Of a stretch of DNA of 64,000 bases, positions 56,324 to 64,000 are shown in pieces. The position numbers were made by a program, and so were the translations under genes. Position 1 is the first letter of the stretch; each line of letters begins with the position of its first letter. Source of the stretch: Planctomycetota bacterium (GTDB lineage: Bacteria; Planctomycetota; Planctomycetia; Pirellulales; Pirellulaceae); NCBI GenBank assembly GCA_963204915.1, contig CAUJHS010000081.1, positions 151,310 through 215,309 of the forward strand. Direction: 5' to 3'. The notes beneath the pieces were generated by a model that saw only the letters and a list, made by a program, of their open reading frames with translations, had not been told where the DNA came from and did no database searches.

Positions 56324-58114
56324 TTACCGCAGCACATCGGCAAAGGCTTTTTGCAAACTGGCGAGTCCTTTCTCGCCGTGGGTTCCGTCGACCACAACGT
56401 TGACGCGCACTTCGCTCGTGTTGATCATCCCGATGTTAATGCCCGCTTCCGACAAAGAGCGAAACATCCGCATCGCCACGCCTGTATGGCTTCTTAGTCC
56501 GATGCCCGAGACCGAAAGCTTGGCGATATCGGGACTGCTGCTCACGCCGGCGCACTGAAAGTCGGACGCCAGCTTTTTGGCCACCGTCATTGCATCGCTC
56601 AACTTTCCTTTGGGAACGGTGAAGCTTAACGTGGCTTGACCTTCCTGGCCGTCGTAGCTTTGGACAATCATGTCGACAAAGATCTTCGCGGCGGCAACTT
56701 CTTCAAACACTTTGGCGGCGATGCCGGGAACGTCGGGCACGCCGCGAATGGTGACGCGCGCCTGCGACTGATCGAGCGAAATATCGTCAATGAACAACTC
56801 TTCCATGTCCATGCCCGCCAAGCGTTGAACGACGTCAACCACGTTCTGCGCCGTGGGGCGCGACGAGGCGACGATCTGCTCTCGTTTTGCCGCGCCGGCC
56901 GGCTCTCGTTCCAACTCAAAGGCGGCATGCACCGCCCGCAGCGCGGATTGCGCTTCGTTGCGCCGGACAAGCACCGAGATTTTGATCTCGCTCGTGGTGA
57001 TCATTTGAATGTTGACGCCAGCGCCGGCAAGCGCGCGGAACATGCGGTCTGCAACGCCCGTTTGCTTTGCCATGCCGAGGCCCACAACGGAGATTTTCGC
57101 GACTTGATCATCGTGGGTGATTCGTTCGATGCCAAGTTCGTGAGCCGCCTCTTGCACCGCTTCCAGGCTGGCCCGTAGTTCATCCTGGGGCACGGTAAAC
57201 GAAATATCGGCCTTGCCGTCTTCGCCGATGTTTTGCACAACCATATCGACCGTGATGGCGCGTTTGCCCAGACGCGAGAAGATATCCAAACTGCTGCCTG
57301 GCCGATCGGGTACGCCGACGAGGGTAATGCGCGCTTCGCTTTTCGTGATGGCGCAACCACACACGGGCACGTTGGGCGCTTCCGGCTCGTTGACGATCAT
57401 GGTGCCGAGAACATCGGTGAAACTGCTGCGCACGTGGATCGGTACATTGAACTTCTTGCCGAACTCGACGGCGCGATTGTGCATTACGCCGGCGCCTAAG
57501 CTGGCAAGTTCGAGCATTTCGTCATAACTGATGCGGCTCATGCGTCGCGCTTCGGGCATCACGCGCGGGTCGGTCGTGTACACGCCGTCCACGTCGGTAT
57601 AGATTTCGCAGGAGTCGGCCTGCAAAACGGCCGCGAGCGCCACGGCGGTTGTATCGCTGCCGCCGCGCCCCAGAGTTGTGATGTTCCAGTCTTCGTCGAT
57701 ACCCTGAAATCCAGCGGCAATCACGATATTGCCCGATTCCAACAACTTCTTCATCCGATCGGTCGATACGGAGCGAATGCGCGCCTTGGTGTGCGTGCTG
57801 TCGGTGCGAATGCCAATTTGCCCGCCGGTAAGGCTGATCGCCTTGCTTCCCAAGGAATGAACCGCCATCGCCATGAGCGCCACGCTCACTTGCTCGCCGG
57901 TCGAAAGAAGCATATCCATTTCGCGAGCCGGCGGCCGTTCGTTTACTTGACTGGCCAGTTCGAGCAGGTCGTCGGTCGTATCTCCCATGGCGCTGACGAC
58001 CATGACGACTTGATTTCCTTCTTGCTGGGCGCGAATCGCTTTGCGGGCGGCAGCGAGAATTTTTTGTGAATCGGCAACGCTGGATCCGCCAAATTTCTGA
58101 ACAATCAACGGCAT
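56324..58114 (-). CDS. lysC: Aspartate kinase with four ACT domains
   Basis: A 596-residue enzyme for the first step of the lysine, threonine and methionine pathway. The kinase domain runs to about residue 250 (KFGGSSVAD, VVVSAMGDTTDDLL, TLGRGGSDTTAVALA, YTDVDGVYTTDPR). The rest is two ACT pairs: RITLVGVPDRPG / KISVVGLGMAKQTGVADRMF and RVTIRGVPDVPG / KLSVSGIGLRSHTGVAMRMF. The tandem duplication is known in cyanobacteria and a few other groups and would give more complex feedback inhibition. It is the distal gene of the hom / iPGM-like / lysC cluster. The start is ATG at 58114. Confidence 0.95.
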   Translation of the reverse strand: MPLIVQKFGGSSVADSQKILAAARKAIRAQQEGNQVVMVVSAMGDTTDDLLELASQVNERPPAREMDMLLSTGEQVSVALMAMAVHSLGSKAISLTGGQIGIRTDSTHTKARIRSVSTDRMKKLLESGNIVIAAGFQGIDEDWNITTLGRGGSDTTAVALAAVLQADSCEIYTDVDGVYTTDPRVMPEARRMSRISYDEMLELASLGAGVMHNRAVEFGKKFNVPIHVRSSFTDVLGTMIVNEPEAPNVPVCGCAITKSEARITLVGVPDRPGSSLDIFSRLGKRAITVDMVVQNIGEDGKADISFTVPQDELRASLEAVQEAAHELGIERITHDDQVAKISVVGLGMAKQTGVADRMFRALAGAGVNIQMITTSEIKISVLVRRNEAQSALRAVHAAFELEREPAGAAKREQIVASSRPTAQNVVDVVQRLAGMDMEELFIDDISLDQSQARVTIRGVPDVPGIAAKVFEEVAAAKIFVDMIVQSYDGQEGQATLSFTVPKGKLSDAMTVAKKLASDFQCAGVSSSPDIAKLSVSGIGLRSHTGVAMRMFRSLSEAGINIGMINTSEVRVNVVVDGTHGEKGLASLQKAFADVLR

Positions 58115-58189
58115 GGTAATAACGTAACCGTAAGTGGAAAGGTGTGGTCGAATGCGGCGGCGAGACCAAGGGTCGCAGACGCGGCGAGA

Positions 58190-59389
58190 TTACGACTTGA
58201 GGAAATAATTCATCAATCGCCAGCCTTCCTCAAAGGCCAGCCCGCGCGCCGCCGAAACCTCGTCATAGGTCGTTTGCGCGTCCGGAGCGACTCCGGCGCC
58301 TGCCAGGGCGAATGGCACATCGCCATGACTATGGGTTTTGGTTCGCACGGGCGTCGGATGGTCCGGCGTTACCAACATGCGGAAGTCGCCAAACGAAGGA
58401 AGTGCGGCCCACAACGGGCCAACAATGTGTCGATCGATCTCTTCCAACGCTTTGATCTTCGCTTGCACGTCGCCTTCGTGCGATGCTTCATCCGGAGCTT
58501 CGATGTGAACGCAAACAATATCGGTATTAGCCAGGGCAGCAACGGCGGCGCGACCCTTCGCGGCGTAGTCCGTGTCGAGATACCCTGTTGCGGTGGGCAC
58601 ATTTACGCGTTCCCAACCAATCAGAGCGGCGAGCCCTCGGAGCAAATCGACCGCGGTGATCATGACGCCACGTTTCTGGTGCAATTCGGCGAAGGACTTG
58701 AGCTTGGGCGTTCGTCCTAATCCCCACAGCCAGACGTTCGTTGCGGGCAGCTTGCCCGCGGCGCGGCGTTGCTCGTTGATCGGATGCTGCGCGAATAATT
58801 CTTCGCTTTGCGCCATCAATCGTGTGAGCAAGTCAGAGCCGGGACCGCGGGGAAAGCTATCGGCCACCGATTTGTCGGTTAAATCATGGGGGGCAATCGT
58901 ACGCGTGTCTTGCGTAAAGGGCGCGGGCCTGCCTGTTCCTCGGTAAAGCAGCAAGTTGCGATAACTAACGCCTGGCACAAATTGCAGGTAATCTTCGGTC
59001 AATGTGGCTTGAAGCGCAGCTAACAACTCGGCGGCTTCGCTGGTCGAGATTTGGCCCGCCGTGAAGCTGCGCATGGTTTGATTTTCAATCGTCACCAAAT
59101 TACAACGCACAGCCCAATCATCGGGACCAAGTTGAATCCCTTGAGCCGCCGCCTCAATGGGGGCGCGTCCGGTAAAACACTCATTGGGGTTGTAGCCCAG
59201 GAGGCTCAGGTTTGCGACGTCCGAGCCTGGCGTTAAGTGCGCGGGCACGTTCGAGGCGTGTCCGACCATGCCGGCCTTGGCCAAGGCGTCCATGTTCGGC
59301 GTATGGGCGGCCTGGAGCGGTGTGCGGCCGCCTAAAGACTCCTGCGGTTCATCGGCGCACCCATCGGGAATTACAATCGCGTACTTCAT
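58190..59389 (-). CDS. Phosphoglycerate-mutase-like protein, proposed homoserine kinase
   Basis: A 399-residue alkaline-phosphatase-superfamily protein of the ApgM type. It shows KYAIVIPDGCADEPQESLGG with the first metal Asp, HTPNMDALA and the nucleophile serine in TPGSDVANLSLLGYNP. VTPDHPTPVRTKTHSHGDVP supplies the second metal site. It lies between hom (86 bp) and lysC (75 bp). A family in this group has been proposed from genome context (TIGR02535) to be an alternative homoserine kinase, making homoserine phosphate for threonine. No classical ThrB is in the window. The ATG at 59389 starts the conserved region. Whether it keeps mutase activity cannot be read from sequence. Confidence 0.85.
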   Translation of the reverse strand: MKYAIVIPDGCADEPQESLGGRTPLQAAHTPNMDALAKAGMVGHASNVPAHLTPGSDVANLSLLGYNPNECFTGRAPIEAAAQGIQLGPDDWAVRCNLVTIENQTMRSFTAGQISTSEAAELLAALQATLTEDYLQFVPGVSYRNLLLYRGTGRPAPFTQDTRTIAPHDLTDKSVADSFPRGPGSDLLTRLMAQSEELFAQHPINEQRRAAGKLPATNVWLWGLGRTPKLKSFAELHQKRGVMITAVDLLRGLAALIGWERVNVPTATGYLDTDYAAKGRAAVAALANTDIVCVHIEAPDEASHEGDVQAKIKALEEIDRHIVGPLWAALPSFGDFRMLVTPDHPTPVRTKTHSHGDVPFALAGAGVAPDAQTTYDEVSAARGLAFEEGWRLMNYFLKS

Positions 59390-59475
59390 GAGTGCCAATG
59401 CAGCAAGTAGAAGATCAAATCGGGGTGGGAAGCAGAGCAATCGGGGAGAATATCAAAACGGCGATGCGCCCAAGG

Positions 59476-60774
59476 TCAATTGATCACGCGCATTCTCACG
59501 CATCCAGGGCGGACCGAGTCCAACCGCGCAATTTCCTCCATCGCACGGCGCGTGGCGCCTTCGGGCGCCTGGTGTGTCATAATCACCAAGGGCACCACGA
59601 CATCACCTTCGTGTTCTGGTTCTCGTTGGAGGACCGAAGCGATGGAGACTTCATGGCGACCCAAAATGCCAGCGATTTGCGCGAGCACGCTCGGGCGATC
59701 CTCGACCGTAAACCGGAGATAAAAACGGCTTAGCACGCGATCATGATCGAGCACCTGAAAACGAGACTCGCGCTGCGACCACAACTCAAGCGTGCGGAAA
59801 GTGATTTCCATGCGGCCAACGGCCATGTCAATCATGTCGGCCACGACGGCTGACGCCGTTGGCATTTGCCCCGCGCCCTGACCATGATAAAAGATCGGCC
59901 CGACGGCATCGCCAACCACACTCACGGCGTTGTAGTTTGCCCGAACTTCCGCGAGCGGTCGTCCCTTCTTGACTAACGTGGGGTCGACATGCATTTCCAG
60001 TCCGCCCGCCGTCAATTGGGCGACGGCCACGAGTTTGATGCGGTAGCCCAAATCGCGGGCGTATAGCAGATCGGCCTTTTCTAAATGGTCAATGCCTACG
60101 CGCGGAATTTCACTCCAGTGGGTACGAGATCCGTAGGCCAAGTGTGCAAGAATCGCGAGTTTCTGCGCCGCGTCCGAACCGTCGACGTCCATCGTAGGGT
60201 CGGCTTCCGCGTATCCTAACTTTTGCGCCTGACGAAGCGCCTCGTGGTAGTCGGCGTCCTGCTCTTCCATTTGCGAAACAATGAAATTGCTCGTTCCGTT
60301 CAAGATGCCGCGAATCGAAGTAATTTGATTCGCCGAAAAGCACTGACTGATATTCGCGATAATTGGGATGCCGCCGCAAACGGCGGCTTCAAATGCGATC
60401 GAGCGGCCCAATTCGCGGGCCCGGTCAAACAATTCGGGTCCATGCTCGGCCAATAACGCCTTATTGGCCGTGACCACATCTTTTCCGCTCTCCAGCAATT
60501 GCAGCATGATGGTGCGCGCCGGCTCCAGACCGCCAATTAGGAGCGCGACCACCTCGATGTAGGGATCCTCGGTAATGCGGCGCAAGTCATTGGAGAGTAC
60601 GCCCTGCGGCAGATCAATGTCGCGCGGTTTATCGACATCCTGGACGACAACCTGTTCCAACCACAACACGCGGCCCGCATGTCGGCCTGTGCGGTCGCCG
60701 TGGTCGAGCAAAAGGCGGGCCACGCCCGTTCCGACGGTGCCCATCCCGACGAGGGCGACCTTGGTGATTTCCAT
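59476..60774 (-). CDS. hom: Homoserine dehydrogenase
   Basis: A 432-residue enzyme reducing aspartate semialdehyde to homoserine. The nucleotide-binding start is ALVGMGTVGTGVARLL. The catalytic domain shows VVTANKALLAEHG, AAVCGGIPIIANI and RGILNGTSNFIVSQM. GYAEADPTMDVDGSDAAQKL holds the catalytic Lys and Asp residues, and YGSRTHWSEIPRVGI follows. A C-terminal ACT domain is present (YLRFTVEDRPSVLAQIAGIL). The ATG at 60774 begins the conserved strand although the frame is open for 48 more codons. It heads the aspartate-pathway cluster. Confidence 0.96.
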   Translation of the reverse strand: MEITKVALVGMGTVGTGVARLLLDHGDRTGRHAGRVLWLEQVVVQDVDKPRDIDLPQGVLSNDLRRITEDPYIEVVALLIGGLEPARTIMLQLLESGKDVVTANKALLAEHGPELFDRARELGRSIAFEAAVCGGIPIIANISQCFSANQITSIRGILNGTSNFIVSQMEEQDADYHEALRQAQKLGYAEADPTMDVDGSDAAQKLAILAHLAYGSRTHWSEIPRVGIDHLEKADLLYARDLGYRIKLVAVAQLTAGGLEMHVDPTLVKKGRPLAEVRANYNAVSVVGDAVGPIFYHGQGAGQMPTASAVVADMIDMAVGRMEITFRTLELWSQRESRFQVLDHDRVLSRFYLRFTVEDRPSVLAQIAGILGRHEVSIASVLQREPEHEGDVVVPLVIMTHQAPEGATRRAMEEIARLDSVRPGCVRMRVIN

Positions 60775-60963
60775 AGGTTTTGGCAACTGCAAATGGCCCA
60801 ACCAAAAGAGGATCGTGGGTCTCCACGCACAATCCACCAATGGTAGGACGACTGCGTTGGGGGCGTCAAGGAGAGTTCGCACCAGCAACTTGCCGTGGGC
60901 GCCCTCGCCGTCTACCATGGAACGTTAGGTTAGGGTTCGACTAGCGCTAATTCAGGAGCGTTT

Positions 60964-61239
60964 ATGGCGCCGTCACGTCGTCCTCGGTTTTGGGACCGGT
61001 TTTTTCAGAACTTGCCGCCTTGGGATCAGCGCGAAACGGCGTCCCTCATGTGCCATACGTCGGGCAAGTTAGTTGGACGACGCTCTTCGACGAATGACGC
61101 GAATGCCCAATGGCGGTGGTTCAACTGGTTGGCGGCCACCGTTGCGGCCATTGGCATTCTGCTTCTGCTCTCTAAATTGGCGCGTGGGGAAGCACCGGTT
61201 CGCCGCGCCGGGCCTGCCATCGTTGCAAGCTGTGTGTGA
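60964..61239 (+). CDS. Possible small single-pass membrane protein
   Basis: A 91-residue frame with a CAGGAG box 5 nt before the ATG at 60964, better than most ribosome sites here. A polar basic N-terminus (MAPSRRPRFWDRFFQNLPPW) precedes one membrane segment (WFNWLAATVAAIGILLLLSKLA). No family is recognised. It overlaps no other gene and is convergent with the anti-sigma-like gene. Confidence 0.45.
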   Translation: MAPSRRPRFWDRFFQNLPPWDQRETASLMCHTSGKLVGRRSSTNDANAQWRWFNWLAATVAAIGILLLLSKLARGEAPVRRAGPAIVASCV

Positions 61240-61254
61240 TGCAGACGGCGCAGT

Positions 61255-61497
61255 TTACGGACTTGGCGTGGCCGTGGTCCGTTCCCGAATCTGTTGAAGC
61301 ACCCATTTGGCCAAACCTTCGGGGGGACAGCATTCCTCGCGGTCGCATTCGATCAGCCGGAAGACAAAACGCAGAATTTCAATCTTTCGCCGCAATTCAC
61401 CGTCGAGAGACTTCTCGACGATCAACAGCTCTTCGTATTCCAGCGCGCCGCACAGGTGCCCGATCAGGAGGTCGATCGTCACGGCTTGCTCGTCCAT
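61255..61497 (-). CDS. Small putative anti-sigma factor
   Basis: An 80-residue protein starting 11 bp after the ECF sigma factor stop, the usual place for an anti-sigma gene. It is helical and acidic (TIDLLIGHLCGALEYEELL, KIEILRFVFRLIECDREECC). A His/Cys pair (HLC) and a Cys cluster (ECDREECC-like) are present, but the canonical zinc anti-sigma HxxxCxxC is not. No membrane segment is seen, so if it regulates the sigma factor it does so in the cytoplasm. The role rests mainly on position. Confidence 0.55.
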   Translation of the reverse strand: MDEQAVTIDLLIGHLCGALEYEELLIVEKSLDGELRRKIEILRFVFRLIECDREECCPPEGLAKWVLQQIRERTTATPSP

Positions 61498-61508
61498 CGC
61501 CGATGTCC

Positions 61509-62159
61509 TTATGACGCGAGATACTCGTCTCGCCATGCCGCATTTAACTGGGCCAAAGCCGTGTTGAGCCGAGACTTCACGGTTCCTACCGGGATTTCCA
61601 GAATATCTGCCGCCTCCCGGTATTTCAAACCTTGGAAGTAAATCAAGAGCACCACAACCCGTAAATGTTCGGGGAGTGCATCAATCGCTCGACGCGCCCA
61701 GTCGCGGCGTTCCTCGGCTTCCATCTGTTCATAGGGCGAAGGGGTGCCCGATTCGAGCATATCCATGAGGGACGCCGCCCCGGATTCATTCGACGTCCGC
61801 TGTTGATCAAGACTGGCGGCTTGATGACGCCCTTCACGGCGAAGTTCATCAACGGCCTGCCGTGTTGCAATTCGATACAACCAGGGGCGAAACCGATGAT
61901 CCTCGCTATAAAGTTCGCGCTTCTCATGCACGCGCGCAATGGTGTTTTGGAACGCCTCTTCCGCCATCTGCGGATTTCGCAAATACCTTAAAAGGTAGTT
62001 GTAAAGCGGCTTTTCATAACGCAGGACCAGCGTTTCAAACGCTTCGTAGTCCGCCTGGTCCCGCACCCGAGCCATCAGCGCTTCGTCGCTCGTCGCGTCG
62101 TGCGCCGCTAACGTCTCGGGAAGTGTTTGTTGTAAATCAGGCATCGCGAAAAAGTCCAT
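61509..62159 (-). CDS. ECF-type RNA polymerase sigma factor
   Basis: A 216-residue group 4 sigma factor. Region 2 is YEAFETLVLRYEKPLYNYLL ... EAFQNTIARVHEKRELY ... RFRPWLYRIATRQAVDELRR. Region 4 is ALPEHLRVVVLLIYFQGLKY then REAADILEIPVGTVKSRLNTAL. The two are joined by a linker with LMDMLESGTPSPYEQ, typical of planctomycete ECFs. It redirects RNA polymerase in response to a signal held by its partner. ATG codons at 62159 and 62144 are possible; GGAAGAA precedes the first. It is divergent from another sigma gene at 62638. Confidence 0.92.
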   Translation of the reverse strand: MDFFAMPDLQQTLPETLAAHDATSDEALMARVRDQADYEAFETLVLRYEKPLYNYLLRYLRNPQMAEEAFQNTIARVHEKRELYSEDHRFRPWLYRIATRQAVDELRREGRHQAASLDQQRTSNESGAASLMDMLESGTPSPYEQMEAEERRDWARRAIDALPEHLRVVVLLIYFQGLKYREAADILEIPVGTVKSRLNTALAQLNAAWRDEYLAS

Positions 62160-62637
62160 TTCTTCCGTAATTCGGAGAACGAATGTGCATTAGAAAACGT
62201 AGCAAACCATGGGCCGAAAGGCGTGCATCCACCCATCAAGGTGGTTTATGGGCCCTTTTCTCGTCAAGAGAAGGAACGAAACGCAAAAAAACGCCGCGAT
62301 TCCTTCGTAGAAGTGAACATTGAATCAAACCGCCCCGTATTAATAAGACCAACCTTTTTGCTTATCTGCACATTATGTAATCCCATCCCTTGGCTCGCCA
62401 ATCCCCCCCGACCTTTGAGGGGTGACGCTGGGCCCATGCGTACCGTCGTGGGTGAACCCTCGATGAGGTTCCGCTGTCCTGTTTGGCGCAGCGATTGCGA
62501 CTTGTCTTGATTGCGTTGCCGTTTGATGCCACCGCTCTCCCGTGCGCGGTCGACATCACCCGTCTTGTCGTGTGAGGGCCGCGCTAGCGACGCTCCACAC
62601 GGTCACGATCCTTGAAATTCAAGACCCAGAACAAACC
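62160..62637 (+). other. Divergent promoter region between two sigma factor genes
   Basis: About 480 bp with no gene. AT-rich stretches occur near 62275-62300 and 62315-62385. Two-way promoters are expected, but I cannot assign a defended -35/-10 pair. Confidence 0.4.
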
Positions 62638-63663
62638 ATGCAGACTAATTTTCATCATTTGCCAGGTCAAAACCACTCGAACGATTCGCACCAGGACGTG
62701 TACGCGGCGTTTCGCAACGGCGTTTCGTTGGCCGCTTTAACCCGCCATTTTGGCAGGTCGGAAAGTCAGTTGCGCCGCGTAATCCGCCAAGGGCGTCATC
62801 GAGACATCATGGAATTACCGCTGGAATACATGCATAACCCCGCGGAATTCGATCAACCTGCGCTAGAAGCGACAATTTTAGCGCCCGCGCCGGAGCCGAC
62901 TCGCGCACCGCGAAAAGTGCGCGCTCCGAGCGATCTCCCTGCGTATCTCGCAAGCCTTTATGAGACTCCTTTATTGTCGTCTGAGCAAGAGCGCCATTTA
63001 TTTCGCAAATATAACTACTTGAAGCACAAGGCAAGTCTGCTCCGCGAGTCGCTCGACGCGACACGGCCAAATACGCGCGTGATGGATCAGATCGAAGACT
63101 ACTACCGCCGAGCGGTGGAAGTCAAGAATCAAATCATTCGCGCGAATTTGCGGCTCGTCGTTTCGATTGCCAAAAAGTATGTGGGCAATCAAGACGCGTT
63201 GTTCGATCTCGTTAGCGAGGGCAACGTGTCGCTCATGCGAGCCGTGGAGAAGTTTGACTATACCCGGGGAAACAAGTTCAGCACCTACGCGACTTGGGCG
63301 ATTAAGAAGAACTATGCTCGCGCGTACAACAATCGCGTTCGTCAGGAAACGCGGTTCCGCACCAGTCATGAAGAAACGCTCGATGTGACGCCAGAACAAC
63401 GTTCCAATCCCTACTTTGAGTTGGCCGCGCATGAACGCCATGTCGAGGACGTCTCGAAGATCCTTTCGTGCCTGAGTGATCGAGAACGGGAAGTGGTGAT
63501 TAAGCGGTTTGGACTTACCGGCCGCGCTCCCGCACAAACGTTGCAGGAGGTCGGCGCCGATCTGGGCGTGACAAAAGAGCGTATTCGGCAGATTGAAAAA
63601 CGCGCCTTGCGAAAGCTGCGCGAAGCGGCCGAAGGCGCCAACATTGAGTTCGCCGCGGCTTGA
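62638..63663 (+). CDS. Sigma-70-family factor with N-terminal HTH and no region 3
   Basis: A 341-residue sigma factor. Residues about 20-52 form a helix-turn-helix-like stretch (VYAAFRNGVSLAALTRHFGR). Region 1.2/2 follows (YLASLYETPLLSSEQERHLF, NLRLVVSIAKKYVG, LFDLVSEGNVSLMRAVEKFD, FSTYATWAIKKNYARAY). After region 2.4 only about 60 residues separate it from region 4 (LSDREREVVIKRFGL; GVTKERIRQIEKRALRKLR), so region 3 is missing or vestigial. Region 4 looks housekeeping-like. It is unlike RpoD in length and lacks region 1.1. ATG start at 62638. A strong terminator follows. Confidence 0.88.
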   Translation: MQTNFHHLPGQNHSNDSHQDVYAAFRNGVSLAALTRHFGRSESQLRRVIRQGRHRDIMELPLEYMHNPAEFDQPALEATILAPAPEPTRAPRKVRAPSDLPAYLASLYETPLLSSEQERHLFRKYNYLKHKASLLRESLDATRPNTRVMDQIEDYYRRAVEVKNQIIRANLRLVVSIAKKYVGNQDALFDLVSEGNVSLMRAVEKFDYTRGNKFSTYATWAIKKNYARAYNNRVRQETRFRTSHEETLDVTPEQRSNPYFELAAHERHVEDVSKILSCLSDREREVVIKRFGLTGRAPAQTLQEVGADLGVTKERIRQIEKRALRKLREAAEGANIEFAAA

Positions 63664-63688
63664 CGAGTCCCTGTTCAATAACGCTTCT

Positions 63689-63713
63689 AGGCGCACTTCG
63701 TGCGCCTTTTTTT
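63689..63713 (+). terminator. Rho-independent terminator after the sigma factor gene
   Basis: AGGCGCAC (63689-63696) and GTGCGCCT (63700-63707) form an 8-bp GC-rich stem around TTC, directly followed by T7 (63707-63713, the first T shared with the stem). A textbook intrinsic terminator 25 bp after the stop. Confidence 0.9.
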
Positions 63714-63796
63714 GTGGTGTGACAAACCGAACGGGCTGAGCCGCAGGGCGGTCCTGTCTCCCAGGAGTTCAACGCGGTGGAGAAGGCCCGTTGCCG

Positions 63797-64000
63797 CTAT
63801 TCGGTCAATCGCCAGCCATCTTGCGTAACCATCAAACCGTTATGTCCCGCGTATTCATCGTACACTTGGTGCATTTCTTCGAGAGAATCGAAAAAGCCCA
63901 CCACAAATGCGGCGCTAAATGAATCGCCGGCCCGAACGGGCCGCCCACCAAATTCCTCAATCAAGCACACATACCCGCGTTGATGGCACCACGCCTCAGA
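63797..64000 (-). CDS. Partial hypothetical protein (C-terminal end only)
   Basis: An open minus-strand frame runs from beyond the right edge to a TAG at 63797-63799, giving 67 visible residues. They read partly as AGDSFSAAFVVGFFDSLEEM and MVTQDGWRLTE. The absence of stops and the clean end before the terminator support a real gene. I do not recognise the family from this fragment. Confidence 0.55.
   Translation of the reverse strand, partial: SEAWCHQRGYVCLIEEFGGRPVRAGDSFSAAFVVGFFDSLEEMHQVYDEYAGHNGLMVTQDGWRLTE

Overview
The window looks like a chromosomal segment of a planctomycete, most likely of the Pirellulales type. I infer this from family content. It has a DUF1501/DUF1549 pair, a TIGR03009 protein, an SHD1-domain secreted protein, a PIG-L/NagB fusion, NPYA-motif membrane proteins, a planctomycete-style Ser/Thr kinase and a B12-binding radical SAM protein of the TIGR03960 type. 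GC is moderate. Many starts are GTG or TTG, and Shine-Dalgarno sites are patchy. I saw no tRNA, rRNA, transposase, integrase, phage gene or CRISPR array, so this is core housekeeping and lineage-specific territory rather than a mobile island.

Layout from left to right. 1-3 kb: a PLP fold-type III enzyme divergent from a benzoylformate-decarboxylase-like ThDP enzyme. 3-8 kb (minus strand): ribF, an NrnA-like DHH phosphoesterase, then a Rieske protein overlapping a large cytochrome b / di-heme cytochrome c fusion. 8-11 kb: guaB and an SHD1-domain exported protein. 11-13.5 kb: a Ski2-like helicase. 13.6-16.6 kb: the DUF1501/DUF1549 pair. 17-20 kb: an unknown multipass membrane protein, a TIGR03009 protein and a HAD phosphatase. 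20-24 kb: a D-lactate-dehydrogenase-like enzyme, a MoaD/ThiS-like protein, a sugar isomerase and glycyl-tRNA synthetase. 24-29.7 kb: a hybrid histidine kinase, a NagB-LmbE fusion and an exported unknown protein.

30-36 kb holds a ceramidase-like enzyme, a PfkB sugar kinase, apgM and pgi (glycolysis, divergent), a UPF0173 metallo-hydrolase and a small Rieske ferredoxin. 36.7-47.3 kb is one long plus-strand run: radical SAM protein, RDD protein, TPR/peptidase-MA protein, MazG-like protein with a cysteine tail, membrane protein, ABC ATPase and three small proteins. 47.4-49 kb is a Ser/Thr kinase. A gene-free stretch of about 1 kb follows and contains a structured inverted-repeat element. 50-54 kb has a DAG-kinase-like enzyme, kdsA, a lipoprotein with a degenerate transglutaminase-like core and a small acidic lipoprotein. 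54-61 kb (minus) has purC, an orphan beta-class DNA methyltransferase and an aspartate-pathway cluster: lysC with four ACT domains, an iPGM-like proposed homoserine kinase, and hom. 61-64 kb has an ECF sigma factor with a putative small anti-sigma partner, divergent from an unusual sigma-70 factor with an N-terminal HTH and no region 3.

The points most worth following are: the iPGM paralogue between lysC and hom; the b6-like histidine spacing in the cytochrome b-cc fusion; the structured element at 49413-49503; the MazG / membrane protein / ABC cluster; the atypical sigma factor; and several families whose usual catalytic or metal-binding residues are replaced (UPF0173 protein, transglutaminase-like lipoprotein, D-threonine-aldolase-like enzyme).
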